The notes: a model not told the origin generated them from the letters alone. Positions 34,895 through 45,750 are shown, counted from the first letter of the stretch. The stretch is 64,000 bases of DNA from Symbiodinium natans (GCA_905221605.1 CAJNDS010002352.1:62001-126000), one strand, 5' to 3'. Translations and numbers: made by a program.

Positions 34895-34976
34895 TCGGCC
34901 TGCAGCTGCTTTGGCCCTGTCGTGGTGTAGCGCTGCCAGGAGAGGATGGCAGCCGACACCTCGGAGCGCCAGAAGG
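34895..34976 (-). CDS. Exon tightly bounded by inverted telomere-like blocks
   Basis: The minus frame reads AFWRSEVSAAILSWQRYTTT then GPKQLQAE. In sense it is preceded by CCCTAAACCCGAAG (acceptor AG) and followed immediately by GTTTAGGG (donor GT). The cleanest example of repeat-supplied splice sites. Function unknown. Confidence 0.55.
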
Positions 34977-35143
34977 CTTCGGGTTTAGGGTTTCAAGGTT
35001 TAGGGTTTAGGGTTTAGGGTTTGGGGTTTGGGGTTTAGGGTGTAGGGTTTAGGGTTGAGGGTTTGGGGTTTAGGGTTTAGGGTTTGGGGTTTGGGGTTTG
35101 GGGTTTGGGGCTTAGGGTTGCAGACATCCCCTAAACCCTAAAC
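34977..35143 (+). repeat. Telomere-like block, TTTAGGG/GGGGTTT
   Basis: G-strand block rich in TTTGGGG variants. Confidence 0.93.
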
Positions 35144-35306
35144 GCTCAACATTGATTTGTATGTCTTGATACAGTCCGGAGTATATGCTGAAGTCTGCAA
35201 TGGCATTTTGACACCATAACTTGAATATGTTTGTGCTTCCATGCTCCAACGTCTTGGTTTTGAATCAAACTTCCAGAACCCTAAACAGGCCCTAAACCCT
35301 AAACCC

Positions 35307-35403
35307 TTAAATGTCGAACAAAACGGTGGCTAAGCTGCCATGTGCCCAGCGCCGCCGTCTTGCCAAAGGAGCCATGCCTTGGCAGGCTGCCCTGTGGACG
35401 CAC
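35307..35403 (-). CDS. Candidate exon between C- and G-strand blocks
   Basis: Minus strand: CCCAG acceptor, VRPQGSLPRHGSFGKTAALG then TWQLSHRFVRHL, then GGTTTAGGG. The plus strand is also open here (MSNKTVAKLPCAQ), so the strand is uncertain. Confidence 0.35.
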
Positions 35404-35769
35404 CTGGGTTTAGGGTTTAGGGTTTAGGGTCTAGGGTTTAGGGTTTAGGGTCGAGGGCACATGTGTCGGCGTCGTACTGTGGCAAGGCCAAAACAACTTG
35501 TAGTCTGGTTCTGTCTTGCATTTTGCATAGACGAAGTTTGGGATAAGAGGGCCAAGGCTGGCTTCCGGCTTCAATCTTTTTTGCCTGGGAGCGCAAGCCT
35601 AGGACTCAGAGCGGGAATGTCTTACACTGGGGATTTGGACTCTGAGCTCGGGCTCGGGTCCGTACAGTGGGTCCATTTCCTGAGGAGCCCCAGAGAAAGA
35701 GAGACAGTTCCAAAAACCCTAAAGTGTTTTGGGTTTATAAGGGAACCTAAACCTCTGAACAAAAATTGT

Positions 35770-36060
35770 CTAACAGTCACAGCACCTTTGGCACGTTTGC
35801 GGCGCAGACCGAGCAGCAAAGTGATGGAGCTCGATGCCGCCTGGAGCCACAGAGAGCACAAGCACTGGTTCACATCTCGTTGCCGCATCGGCATCGTAAT
35901 TGCAACCGGAGCCCCTCAGAGCTTTCCCAATAAGACTCTCCACAACCTGCGTCGGCCTCTTCTTCAAAAGCAGACGTCAGCAGTTGCTGCGCCTACCATA
36001 AGATGGCGAGTCTGTTCTGCAGTGTCGGAACTTGATGACAGCTCAGCACTCTGCAGCAGC
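35770..36060 (-). CDS. Candidate exons, unknown gene
   Basis: Minus strand: LLQSAELSSSSDTAEQTRHL then Met before a GTAGGC donor (about 36,055-35,995). An exon follows with KKRPTQVVESLIGKALRGSG and a Cys-rich end with a stop at 35,770. A competing 202-codon plus frame covers the region and looks like a shadow. Confidence 0.3.
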
Positions 36061-36478
36061 ACAGCATGACCTGAACTTTACACCTCTCCACCTCCTGGCC
36101 CCAAACCTTTCAGGGCCCCCTGAACCCGAAAACAACACCCCTTGCAAGTCCAATTGAAAAACCATGGAAAAAAAAAACGAAAAAAAAAAAAAAAAAACGA
36201 ATTGCGGCCTCCAAGGCCCTCTGCCGGCCCGCCGTCGCGACGGGGGCCGCGAAGATCTTCGGTGCTGCGGCGCTGAGCGCCGTGTTTGGGCGCCAGAGGT
36301 CCCAGAAGCCAAGCGGCAAGATGTGGGGCCTTTCAAGGATGCTTTCAGGGGATGCTTGCCACGCTTGCTTCGAGAGGGTTTAGAGTGAAAGCGCCCGCTC
36401 CCATTAGTTGGTGCCAAAGGTGCGAGAGTGAAAACGCCTGTCTCGGATGATTGGTGCCAGGGAAGCACGTCGACTCGC

Positions 36479-37861
36479 TTATTGAAGCCTTTGAGTGTCT
36501 AGGTACGAGCAGCAAGCAGCGAGCCTGCTCGCGCGTGAGATGTGCGGCCGACCCATTCGACTGCACATCTCTGGCACACCAGGACACGAGACAAGCGCGG
36601 TCTTGCTGTCTTTCCTCAGACGAGTGTTGCGCACCACGGTGAGCTCTTTACCGGGGTCCGGGTTCAGGATAGGGAAGATGGCTTGAGCGCTTGTGGGAGG
36701 TAACAAGTTGCTGAGCGAGAGCCTTGAGACAAGAGACCGGCCACATCGCTCACCGATCATGCAGCAGGTGAACTTCTCCTCGCGCCAGTGGTCGAACAAG
36801 AGCTGGTCCACCACGTACCATCGCGGGCACACGTCGCAGCCAATGTGCAGAACCTTCGGCGGCGCCCCATCAGAGCTCTCTGAAGGAGGAGCCTTGGGTA
36901 TTTTCAAGCCGCAGTGCACACTACAGCACGCGGAAGGCCATCTTCGGAAGGCCAAGGCACCGTGGTTTCGTCGTCCATCGAATCAGGGGAAGAGCTGCTG
37001 CCTTTGGCGGACTTGCGACGAACTTGAACCGGCGTCTGTGGGACGCTGATGACTTCGAAGATTTCCTCAGCTCTGGGGCACGTCAAGCCACATCTGGCCA
37101 AAAGAGCTCGAGACGCTTTCTGTGGTCCGAGCTGCTTTGGCATTCTCCATTTCGTCGTCTGCCTCTGGCTCTGGGGAGCTGGGCACCACCTTCGCAAGTC
37201 AGAGAGACATCCTCGTACTCACATGTACTCACTCGTAGTACCTCACGCTTGGCCTCAACACCCGGCATGCTTCGGCGCATTCTAAAGTGGGCCGCCAGGT
37301 CCAGTCCACGAGTTCCAACCTCAAGAAGCTCGAAAGTGAGATGCCACATGTAGATGGACCGCTACACCCGTCGACTACTCTCAGCTTCGGGCAGCCATGA
37401 GCTTGCGCTTGTTTGCTTCGTGACACCGGGCACAGCGCACGATGCCATCGCGACGACGACCTTACAGGGTTTGGGCGACAACGTATACTAAGCGTATTCA
37501 AGCGTGTTAGGTCGTGCAGCTTGTTCTGCCGTGTGCAAGGGTCACTGGGTCACTGAGCTTCGGGACGGAGACCCTGCTCCGGACCGCTTCTGTGGTTCTC
37601 GTCCTCGCAGCTCTCTAGAGGCACCTGCAGCATTTCCACGCGAAGGTCCCCACGGTTGTGGATGTGGCAACTTTGCGAGGCGACGTTTGAGGCGCGCGCC
37701 GCGATCTCAGCATCGTCGGAGGGTTCTGGCACAGTCCCTTGATGAAGGTGACATGGCATTTCAACGCAACTGGGCAGAGACTTTTGTCGAGTGGTGCCTG
37801 CGCTAGTCTCCGTCGCCGCAGCATCTGCACTGCGTTTAGTTCCACGAGCCATTGCGGCCAA
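36479..37861 (-). CDS. CW-type zinc-finger protein, multi-exon
   Basis: The most upstream frame starts MARGTKRSADAAATET (nuclear-looking, basic) at about 37,855. A middle exon near 37,060-36,920 reads AEEIFEVISVPQTPVQVRRK and a Ser/Asp-rich stretch. The downstream exon at about 36,905-36,750 carries LHIGCDVCPRWYVVDQLLFD then WREEKFTCCMIG. The spacing C-x2-C-x2-W and later W-x-C fits a CW domain, which binds methylated histone H3 tails in other eukaryotes. A GTGAGC donor after FTCCMIG suggests the last Cys is on the next exon. Exon joins are not resolved. Confidence 0.5.
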
Positions 37862-38281
37862 GCAGACAGATAGCTAAAAGTTTACAAGCAGCTTCTCTGA
37901 ACTCCGCTCTGAATGTCTGATCTTAGCCATCTTTGCTCGCCACATGCCTCCAGAGTGAGTGCAACACTGTGGCATAAGCTTGCAAGACACCTCTAACCTA
38001 CACAACATCTCACCAGAGCCGCAGGCAGGGCAAGCCAGGAAGCCTCGTTGTGCAAGCCAGATGAGCAAGGTTGAGCTCCAGTGCAGAGGCAGGTGGTTTC
38101 GACCCCAACTCAGTGCAGAGGCATGCAGCGGCATGCAGGGCGCAAGTGCACCGGTTCTTTGGACATCTTCTTCCCTCCAGCATCCCTTCAGGACTGCCAG
38201 GGGCAGGCCCGAAAATTGGCAGACATTAACATGCCTCAGAGTGCACCGAGGGCCTACTTAGCATCGGCAGACCTAGCAGAC

Positions 38282-39985
38282 CTAGCAGCCGGTGCAGCTC
38301 TTCCGGCAGAGCGCCGCGAAGCCCGCATCGAAGCACCAGCCGAGCACCGCTCCTTCCGCGCACGTGGAGACCGGTCCGATCGCCGGGAAAGTCTTGTCCT
38401 CACATCTCGGGGTGCAGAAGCTCGGGCAGCCAGGAGGTGCCTGTGATGGATCAGCCAGGTTGGCGCATCCGCAGCTCTCTGGACACAGCCTGGCCAAGGG
38501 TGCAAAGAGCGGCTCGAAGCCTTCACACCACCTGAGATTCATCACCACCTCCCTACCCCAACGACTGGTGTTCAATGCGGGGCAGCCCTCCACCTTCATT
38601 GTCTGCACCATTTCCGCAATCTGTGTGCCAACGGTGTTGTTGGCCAAAGACTGGCCGGTGTGATTCTCAATCGCGATGGGATACAGATCCCAAAAAGCCT
38701 GCCACGGCGTTGCATTTGCCGGAACGTCCACGCAGGCAGCAGCAGGGTTCTCATCCGCCTCCTGTAGGCACCCAGCTGGACAACCTGTGGCTTTCACCTT
38801 GTACCAGGCGCTGTGTCGGTTGGCTCGAGAGCAGCAGGTCTGCCCACATACAAAGCGGACCAGGGAGCCAGAGTCCACATCGCACAAGTAGGCCATATCC
38901 TCGCAGGAGCTGTTCTCCGGCAAGTCGTGCCCCACTGCAGCTGAGTACCAGTGCGGGGCATAGTAACCCGCGAACCCTGGAGGAGGGGTCTCTGGCAGGA
39001 AAAACTGATCGAAGTTCTGGCACCAGCTGCGGACTTCTGCTGCAGCTTCACTCATGAGCGTCGTCCGGGCTTGCTCGAAGCGCTGGATGTCAGTCTGCAT
39101 GAGGAGGTACTTCCCAGGATCACCCTCGTCTCTGAAGAGAGCATCCTCAACCGCAAGCTGGCTCACGGTCTTCCCTCCGACGTCCCCAAAGGGCACCGTG
39201 GGGAAGCTTACAGTCAGATGCATGTCCTCATTCAGCGCCACAACGAAATCCTGCCAGTCGAGGCTCCGTAGATGATCCGTGTCAAGGCCGGGGATTACGG
39301 ATGCTTAGGGCTTCTCCTTTCTTCACGAAGGTTTAAGCTTTGGCTTCTTCTTCTTCTTCCACACTTTCAATCCCCTGCTCCCTAAACCCCAAGCCCTGAG
39401 CCCTAAACCCCCAAACCCCCAAACCCCAAACCCCAAACCCCAAAACCCCAAAACCCCAAAACCCCAAAACCCCAAAACCCCAAACTCCAAAACCCCAAAA
39501 CCCCACAACCCCAAACTAGCCTAAAACCCGCCAAGAAACCCACAAGCACAACCAGGGCTGCGCCTGATTCCCGTCGCAGTACGATCGCTTCACCGCCTCC
39601 ATGGTGCGGCCCAGTGGCTGCAAGAGGCTGAACCTGCACCCCTCCCTTTTGAAGGCCCTAGGGTTTAGGGTTTAGGGTTTAGGGTTTCGGGCTGAGGGCT
39701 GAGGGCTTAGGGTTAGTTGAGCTCCCCTTTGAACCATAAAATACCATATCTGAACATTCTGTTCTCGGGCCTGTAGCAACAACCAAAACTTCTATGAGAG
39801 CCCCAAAATCTCAAAACCAAAACCCCAACCCCCCCCCCCCCCCCCCACAAAAAAAAAAATGAAAAATAACAAATTAACTACAAATCAAATGAATCCAAAA
39901 CGATGAGAAGGGACCAGGGCCACATCAGAAGCCCTGCCATGACAAGCAGGATGAGCACCGACTCGGCCTGCTCTGCCCTCTCTCG

Positions 39986-40036
<51 letters not shown>

Positions 40037-42344
40037 CCTTTGTTTTTTTTTCCTTTTTTTTTGGGGGGGGGGGGGGGGGGGGGGGGGGGTTTAGGGTTTG
40101 GGGTTTAGGGTTTCGGGTTTAGGGTTTGGGGCTTAGCGTTTAGGGCTTAGGGTTTCGGGTCTAGAGAGAACCTTATCTTGCGTGTACGGGGGAGGTGGTG
40201 GCTTCAAGAAATTTAGGGCACTGCGCGCACCTGACTCCGGCGGCGGCTGTAGCGTACCTTGATGGCCTCAAGATCCTGAATCTTCAGCTGAAGCTTCTTG
40301 GGCATCAGGGCGGAGAAGACCATCTCGTCCACTTGGAGGATAGCGCCCAGAGCCTGCAGGTTTGGGGTTGAGGGTTCAGGGTTGAGGGGTTGAGGGTTTA
40401 GGGTTGAAGGGTTTAGGGGTTTAGGGTTTAGAGTTGAGGGTTTAGGGTTTAGGGTTGAAGGGTTGAAGGGTTGAAGGGTTGAAGGGTTGAAGGGTTGAAG
40501 GGTTTAGGGTTGAGGGTTGAGGGTTCAAGGGGTCTACTGGCGAAAACACGGGCGCGCGGACTCAGGCAACCTGCAGTCGCCACTGTGGGTCCATCTCTGC
40601 TCCTACTCGGACTTCTGGGCTCCTAATAGGGTTTAGGGTTTAGGGTTCAGGGTTTAGGGTTTAGGGTTTAGGGCTTAGGGTTTACGGCTTAGGGTTTAGG
40701 GTTTAGGGTTTAGGGCTAGGGCTCTCAGTAGCGAAGAAGGCAGTGGGGTGCTATCTCCCACCCTCGTTAGCCGATTCAAGGGGTTCTTCAGGTGCTCTCA
40801 AATCCTGAGAAGAACAACTCTGTTGACTCGGTATGGTCATTGCTGATACAGTCAAAGGGTAGTTGACGGCACTTCGCAAGTTGCTTGAAACCCCAGTTCC
40901 CACCCGGGATATCTCAAATCAGCACTGTGACGACGTACTAGCTCAAATTGGGCGCCTCCTTCTCCCTCGATAAAAAAAACTTTAGGGCATCGTAGCTTTC
41001 GCTCTTTTTCACCGCTAAGAACCAGCAAGGCAACTGCACTGCTTACTCAGAACCTCTGCCAGGTAGCTACCGCGTTCAAGATCAAGTCCTCAATCGACGT
41101 CGTCCCGCCAAGCCAGAGAACCCCGGCGTACAGCAACGCCGCTGCAATCCCGGCCCTCAGGAGACGGAGGCCGCAGTAGGACCAGAAGCGCACGTAGGAC
41201 ATGGTCTTAAACCTTCCGTCGTGGTATCTGGTCTTTGCGGACCTTGGTATTTGCCCAACTGCCTCCAGCGAGAGCCCGATCGTACGGAACTCGTTTCCAA
41301 CATAGAGGCACCTCGATTGATCACACAGAGAGGGCTTGAGAGAGGCAACGGATCATTGAGGATTCAACACGAGAGACTTGGCACTTGCTACTCGTGCCCG
41401 CCCAAGGCGCCACAACAAAATGCAAAGCATCGACAGCAAGATGCCCGGCCGAAAGCCTTCTGCTTGGATCTGGCCGTCGTCAAGCCCGAGGAAGTTGTTG
41501 ATGTTTTCAACCAAGGCCGCCTGAAGCTGCAGGTCCACACGACAAAACAAACTGCCCAAGGCAGACCTCTAAAGGAAAGCTGCGCGTGCAAGGATGGGTC
41601 CCACGAAGTCCGGCCTGGGCATTGGATAGGATGAGGCCACCGTCATTGTTGCAGACTCGGGCAGTGAGGCTGGTCCGGGCAAGGTCCATGTACTTCGAAT
41701 CGTGAGCCACGCTGTTCCTCCATTTTCTGGCCACCTCCACTTGGGCTTCGTCGAAGGGCTCCCCTAGGAAAGAAGGGCTCAGCAAGATCACGCTGAAGGT
41801 GATTTGCATCCCGGCGCTTGCAATGAGCAGCAGCCAGGCAATAGCCAAATCAATCCAACCCACACTCGCATGGCCTGCAACGAGGACCAAGTTCCAGGTT
41901 GTCTCCAGGAAGGCTACGGGGTCCATGGCAGAGTCCATGGCATCTTCAGCGGGGCCGTCGACCTCAAAGTCGTCCGTGTCTCCCTTTGCCCCTTGCGGCG
42001 GCTTTTCCGTGAGCATTGGATGTGGCTTTGGTGAAGAGTCCTCCACGTCCACACGTAGCATGGTCGCCGTGTTGCCGCAGTTCTGCAGCTCGGTTTCCAG
42101 GCGCTGCTCCAAGGCGGCCAATCTCGCCAGGCACCTGAGCGCAATGAGACCAACCCAGGGAAACTTCGGAAGCACGCGAGTCGCCCGTACACTAACTGTA
42201 CCAATCATGCCAGGACCTACGCGCAGGCGGCTTGACTTGACAACCCGGGTGCGGCTGCAGCTTGGCGCTCAACTCTGCCTGAAACTCCTGGCGCAGTCGC
42301 CGCTCCAGATTGGCCACATTCTTCTCAAGCTTCGACGCCGACAT
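38282..42344 (-). CDS. Coiled-coil multi-pass membrane protein with Cys-rich ectodomain (8 exons)
   Basis: Exons read in one phase. E1 from 42,344 (MSASKLEKNVANLERRL coiled coil). E2 42,134-41,615 (second coil, then WLLLIASAGMQITFSVILL membrane segment and ARVCNNDGGLILSNAQ). E3 from 41,526 (LLSMLCILLW). E4 to 41,071 (IAAALLYAGVLWLGGTTSIE). E5 40,353-40,231 (VDEMVFSALMPKKLQLKIQD, then YSRRRSQ). E6 39,967-39,902 (SVLILLVMAGLLMWPWSLLI). E7 39,617-39,564 (PLGRTMEAVKRSYCDGNQ). E8 39,250-38,282, an ectodomain with about 30 Cys and a C-terminal ShKT-like motif (GWCFDAGFAALCRKSCTGC). Donors after E2 and E7 are GC, the others GT. I recall this as a dinoflagellate-specific membrane family of unknown role. 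It looks intact. Confidence 0.75.
39382..39520 (-). repeat. CCCCAAA/CCCCAAAA block in intron 7
   Basis: About 140 nt with a core of perfect CCCCAAAA units (about 39,437-39,480), the repeat type of hypotrich ciliate telomeres. It lies between E7 and E8 of the membrane-protein gene. Confidence 0.95.
39656..39712 (+). repeat. Telomere-like block in intron 6
   Basis: TTTAGGG with TTTCGGG and CTGAGGG variants, about 40 nt upstream in sense of E7. Confidence 0.92.
39988..40164 (+). repeat. CT microsatellite, poly-G and telomere-like block in intron 5
   Basis: A CT run (39,988-40,032), a T-rich stretch, about 27 G (40,063-40,089), then TTTAGGG variants to 40,164, all between E5 and E6. Confidence 0.95.
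40360..40531 (+). repeat. GGGTTGAA/GGGTTTA block abutting an acceptor
   Basis: Starts within about 3-7 nt of the CTGCAG acceptor of E5, so in sense the C-rich strand forms the pyrimidine tract. Contains about seven consecutive GGGTTGAA units. Confidence 0.93.
40627..40722 (+). repeat. Telomere-like block in intron 4
   Basis: TTTAGGG units with CTTAGGG variants. Confidence 0.93.
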
Positions 42345-42665
42345 GGCGGCTGCAAGTCTTTCGGGCCCAGGATATGATGGATCCTGAGCAGCTGCAGATC
42401 AACGAAGGGACTATGGAGCGCCGCTGGAAGCCATGGTGCATGGGAAAGCTCCTTGGCAATGCTAAGCAACTGTCCCATACTCCGTCTTTGCTGCAGCTTT
42501 TGCACATCCAACAGCTTGACAAGGCTTTCATCAGTTCTGTTCTGTTCTGCTGGCATGTCAAGTCCAGCAGGGATCTTTCATCAGTGCTGTATTAGAAACT
42601 GACGGCTTGGTCTAACAAACAGCCGTCTGCCCACAACTGAGAGATCAAGACGCTTGTGCGAGCCA

Positions 42666-42670
42666 TCCAA
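42666..42670. repeat. Target-site duplication, left copy (TCCAA)
   Basis: TCCAA immediately outside the left terminal inverted repeat. The same five bases directly follow the right one. Confidence 0.8.
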
Positions 42671-42962
42671 AGTTAGCTGATACTTTGCCCCTTTTGGGTA
42701 ATAATGCCACCGTCAACCCATTAGATGATTATCCCTATACTCCCCCCTACACTTCACCGATATATCACTACTACTTCCCCATTAGACGATCATTCCTATA
42801 CTCCCCCCTACACTTCACCGATATATCACTTCTACTACCCCATTATCAATACAATTATAGGAATAACCAATTACCCCATCTATATTCTCTAAGGTGGTAT
42901 TATTACCCAAACTGGGCAAGGGCTTCCTTATAGAATTTGGTTCAGGGTTTAGGGTTAAGGGT
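42671..42962 (+). repeat. Left terminal inverted repeat
   Basis: Matches the reverse complement of 51,016-51,310 with a few substitutions and short indels. It contains two 60-nt direct repeats (42,719-42,842), a sub-terminal inverted repeat (outer TTGGGTAATAATGCCACC against inner GGTGGTATTATTACCCAA), and ends at the inner edge with GGGTTTAGGG-type sequence. Confidence 0.93.
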
Positions 42963-43197
42963 TGCAAACCCTGAGGTTCTACGGCATGACCCCGAGATAT
43001 TTCAGAGCTACCCTGACGTATTTCCAGCTACCCCAACACCACACCCCCACCCTATGATAGCATCTATCTTAAGATCTCACCCCAGACCCTAGGATAACAT
43101 CTTTCTTAAGATCTCAGCCCCAGTAGGGTGATCCCAACCCAAGTTACCATCCCAGGAATACTGCTTACTTCTATTTAGGTGCCATACGCCTAACTAG

Positions 43198-43223
43198 GCA
43201 AGGGGGGTCTTGTAGAATTTGGC
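43198..43223 (+). repeat. Third partial copy of the TIR inner segment
   Basis: GGCAAGGGGGGTCTTGTAGA followed by ATTTGG, closer to the right TIR than to the left one. The 42,963-43,197 interval also holds two related repeats around CTTAAGATCTCA. Confidence 0.75.
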
Positions 43224-43409
43224 ATACGGATTGGGGTCCAGGTTGTTACCCCGGAACAGCAAGCTCGCGACATTGCAATGTGATTGAATTGTGCAATCAG
43301 GATTCATGGAGTCGATGTAGCTGTAGCTAAACACTATAACACCTGACGACCGATTGCAATTGTTTTCGCACAAAGAAGTCCCAGCGTCGAGAGGACAGTT
43401 GCGCCTTGC

Positions 43410-44369
43410 CTATTCTTTGAGATCAGCAAGGGCAGCCATGATGACTTGCTTCATGTTTTCAATGTCTGTCTTGAGCTCTGTCTTTGTCTGGTCGATCTTG
43501 GCCTCGAGCTCTGTCTTTGTCTGGTCGATCTTGGCATCGAGCTCTTCGATCTTGGCATCAATCTTTGCGGTGATGCGTAGACGTTTCTATAAGGAGTTCA
43601 TACAGCAAAAACCGGAACAGAATTCAGTTTTGCGCGGCCACCCAGGCTGCGCAGCCCCGCTGCTGCAAGCTGAGCTGCTAACTCGAACTCTGCACCTTCC
43701 CCATTGATGCACACTACGCAGCAACCTGGCTGTTGGATTTCCTTCGGACCAAAGCGCATTGCTCTTTCGAGCTGCCATAGCTTGTTTCGCAAACTCGCAG
43801 GTGTCTGAGCGATCTCCGCCAACACAACTGAAGCAGTGAGGTTTCCCCAATGGCTTGCGACATCAGAGAGGCTGGCATTTTTGAAGCCTGAAAAGGGTTG
43901 CGACGTGCATTCCAGGGGCATCTTTCTTCAAGTAAAGGTCGCATTGGGGATTTGATGCTTGGGCAGCACCACGGTCGCCCCTTTTCTGGCCTTTTCCTTT
44001 CCTGCCCGTGTTCCAATTGAACCCAGCTTGGGTAGCGAAGCCTGTCTCGAAAGCACCCTTTGCCTTCTGAACATCATCTTCCGTAGCTTGGATTTCGTAG
44101 AACGGCAGCCGCAGGAGGTCATCTCCCCCGTCGAGGGCTGCGTACACTTGTTTCTCGAATTCTTCTGTTGTATAGATTTCTTTGATGTCTTGCACTGATA
44201 TCCAAGAAGCCGCGCGACAAGGCGTCCGTTGCCGTCGCAAACCATATCTGCTCGAACCCATTGCAAAACTCTGGTCTGGAATGGAACCCTTGTAGGATGC
44301 CAGAAACAGCCAAGCCATGCAGAACCACACCAGTCCTGCAACACGAGGCCATTGATGACTCCGAACCAT
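43410..44369 (-). CDS. Host-like gene carried inside the element, possibly decayed
   Basis: Frame from MVRSHQWPRVAGLVWFCM, a signal-peptide or anchor-like start at 44,369 (the frame is open to 44,486). It continues with EIYTTEEFEKQVYAALDGGD and a Lys/Gly-rich stretch. Near 43,890 the reading frame shifts to one with LRNKLWQLERAMRFG and CCVVCINGEGAEFELAAQLA. After 43,605 a coiled-coil tail follows (KIDAKIEELDAKIDQTKTEL repeated) ending at TAG 43,410. The second change can be explained by removing a 17-nt GTATGA...TATAG segment. The first cannot be explained by its 17-nt counterpart, so it is a frameshift or an unusual intron. GC content resembles the host. Function unknown. Confidence 0.5.
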
Positions 44370-44750
44370 CGCGAAACTACAGCTGGTGTTTTTGCTATGC
44401 ATAAACTGGCTACACACCGTTCTCACCTGCCGCTTGCGTGTGCTACAAAGCTGTAAACAGATCAGAACACGTGCGCAACAACACACCGAAATACCGTGGC
44501 AGTGTAAAGCCTGACACTTGGTCTACATGCAAATCAACTCACACATTGATCCGCTCCCACGTGCAGTGCAAAATAGCTGTTATCAGCCAACGAGCGCTTC
44601 TGCAAATTTTAGAAAAGTCAAACCGTTTAGGCCTATTGCAGCTCAAAGACGTAGAGGGGCCTGCAGAGGGGCGCTTCCAAACAATAGCATAAGCACCACC
44701 CGGGTTCTAAAATGCACGCTCAAGCTTCACATCGTCCAAAGACGTACAAT

Positions 44751-45705
44751 TCAAGTTGCAAAACACCCGACCACTTGGAAGTTGCGTTTAAAGGACGAGA
44801 CTTTTAACAATTCAAAGCGTAAATAAGCCCGATCCACCCCTTCCACAAAATAGTAGCTCTGTCCCAACTTCTTATCAATTCTTTCCACAGTAAACACATT
44901 CTTGCTGAAATTTCCTACCCGTTCTTTTCATTCGGCTTCTTCTTTCTGAAAATTCTCACTTGGTCTGAAACTTCAATCTCAGGATATACCCGATTTCGTT
45001 TAGCATTCATATTTCAATGCAGTTTAACGTCTAATTCGTTGCTTGGTTTTCTGGCATCCTTTGGGGTGTAGCCAGCAGCGGAATGTTTCATTTTATTGTT
45101 ATATGTTAATAATACTTCAAAAATGTAATCGGTCCATTGGATATTATTCTTACCCTTTTTCTGATCGGCTTCAACACGACGGTATAATGAATCTTTGAAC
45201 GTCCGAATAGCTCTCTCGCTAAAATTTGGATGCGCCCTAGTTCTATAGTGTTCTATGTTCTGTTCCTGTAAATACTTTTGTCTTGCCTCCGTGTTCATTG
45301 CTCCCTCGTCGTCGGTATAAATTAGTTTGGGCTTCTTCCCCATTTATGTATGCATTCAATCATCCCACTCGCTAAATCTTCTTCCTTCTTATCTTTAATT
45401 GCCACGACATGCATAAACTTATCAAATATATCAATCATTAACATTCCTACTCTAAATTTTTGATCTTTCAAGTCATTAATAAAGAATAAATCCATCTGAT
45501 ACTCATATGCGGAATGCGGGGCGACAAAGCTATTTGAACCGACGGGCTTTCGCTTTTGATCAACATTCTTCCTAAAAAACTCGTTAATACCAGACATTGT
45601 GATGGTTTTGTCTTTCTCCCGCGCTTCTTCTAAAGTCCGGCTTCTACTGCCGAAACCCGTGCGATCAAAATATACATCATGAATAATCTTTTGTTTCTCA
45701 CTCAT
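44751..45705 (-). pseudogene. rve-family integrase, broken
   Basis: Catalyses insertion of the element's ends into host DNA. D-D-E core: first Asp in YQMDLFFIND (about 45,490), second in IYTDDEGAM (about 45,315), Glu about 31 residues later in HPNFSERAIRTFKD. The C-terminal region ends with a chromo/SH3-like DNA-binding segment (KNVFTVERIDKKLGQSYYFV, then RAYLRFELLKV, about 44,880-44,797). There is a frame change near 45,335 (at HKWG/MGKK), a TGA after LDVKLH near 45,014, and another frame change near 44,900, so it is inactive as written. It is divergent from the plus-strand genes. A 5-bp duplication agrees with rve-type integration. Confidence 0.85.
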
Positions 45706-45750
45706 ATAAAAAACAAAAGAAAATAATGATTTAATAACTAAATTAAATCA

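Noticed and set aside
35461-36069. 202-codon plus-strand frame
   Set aside because: Composition looks like the reverse of coding sequence, and the minus strand shows exon-like segments with splice sites. No motif in the plus frame.
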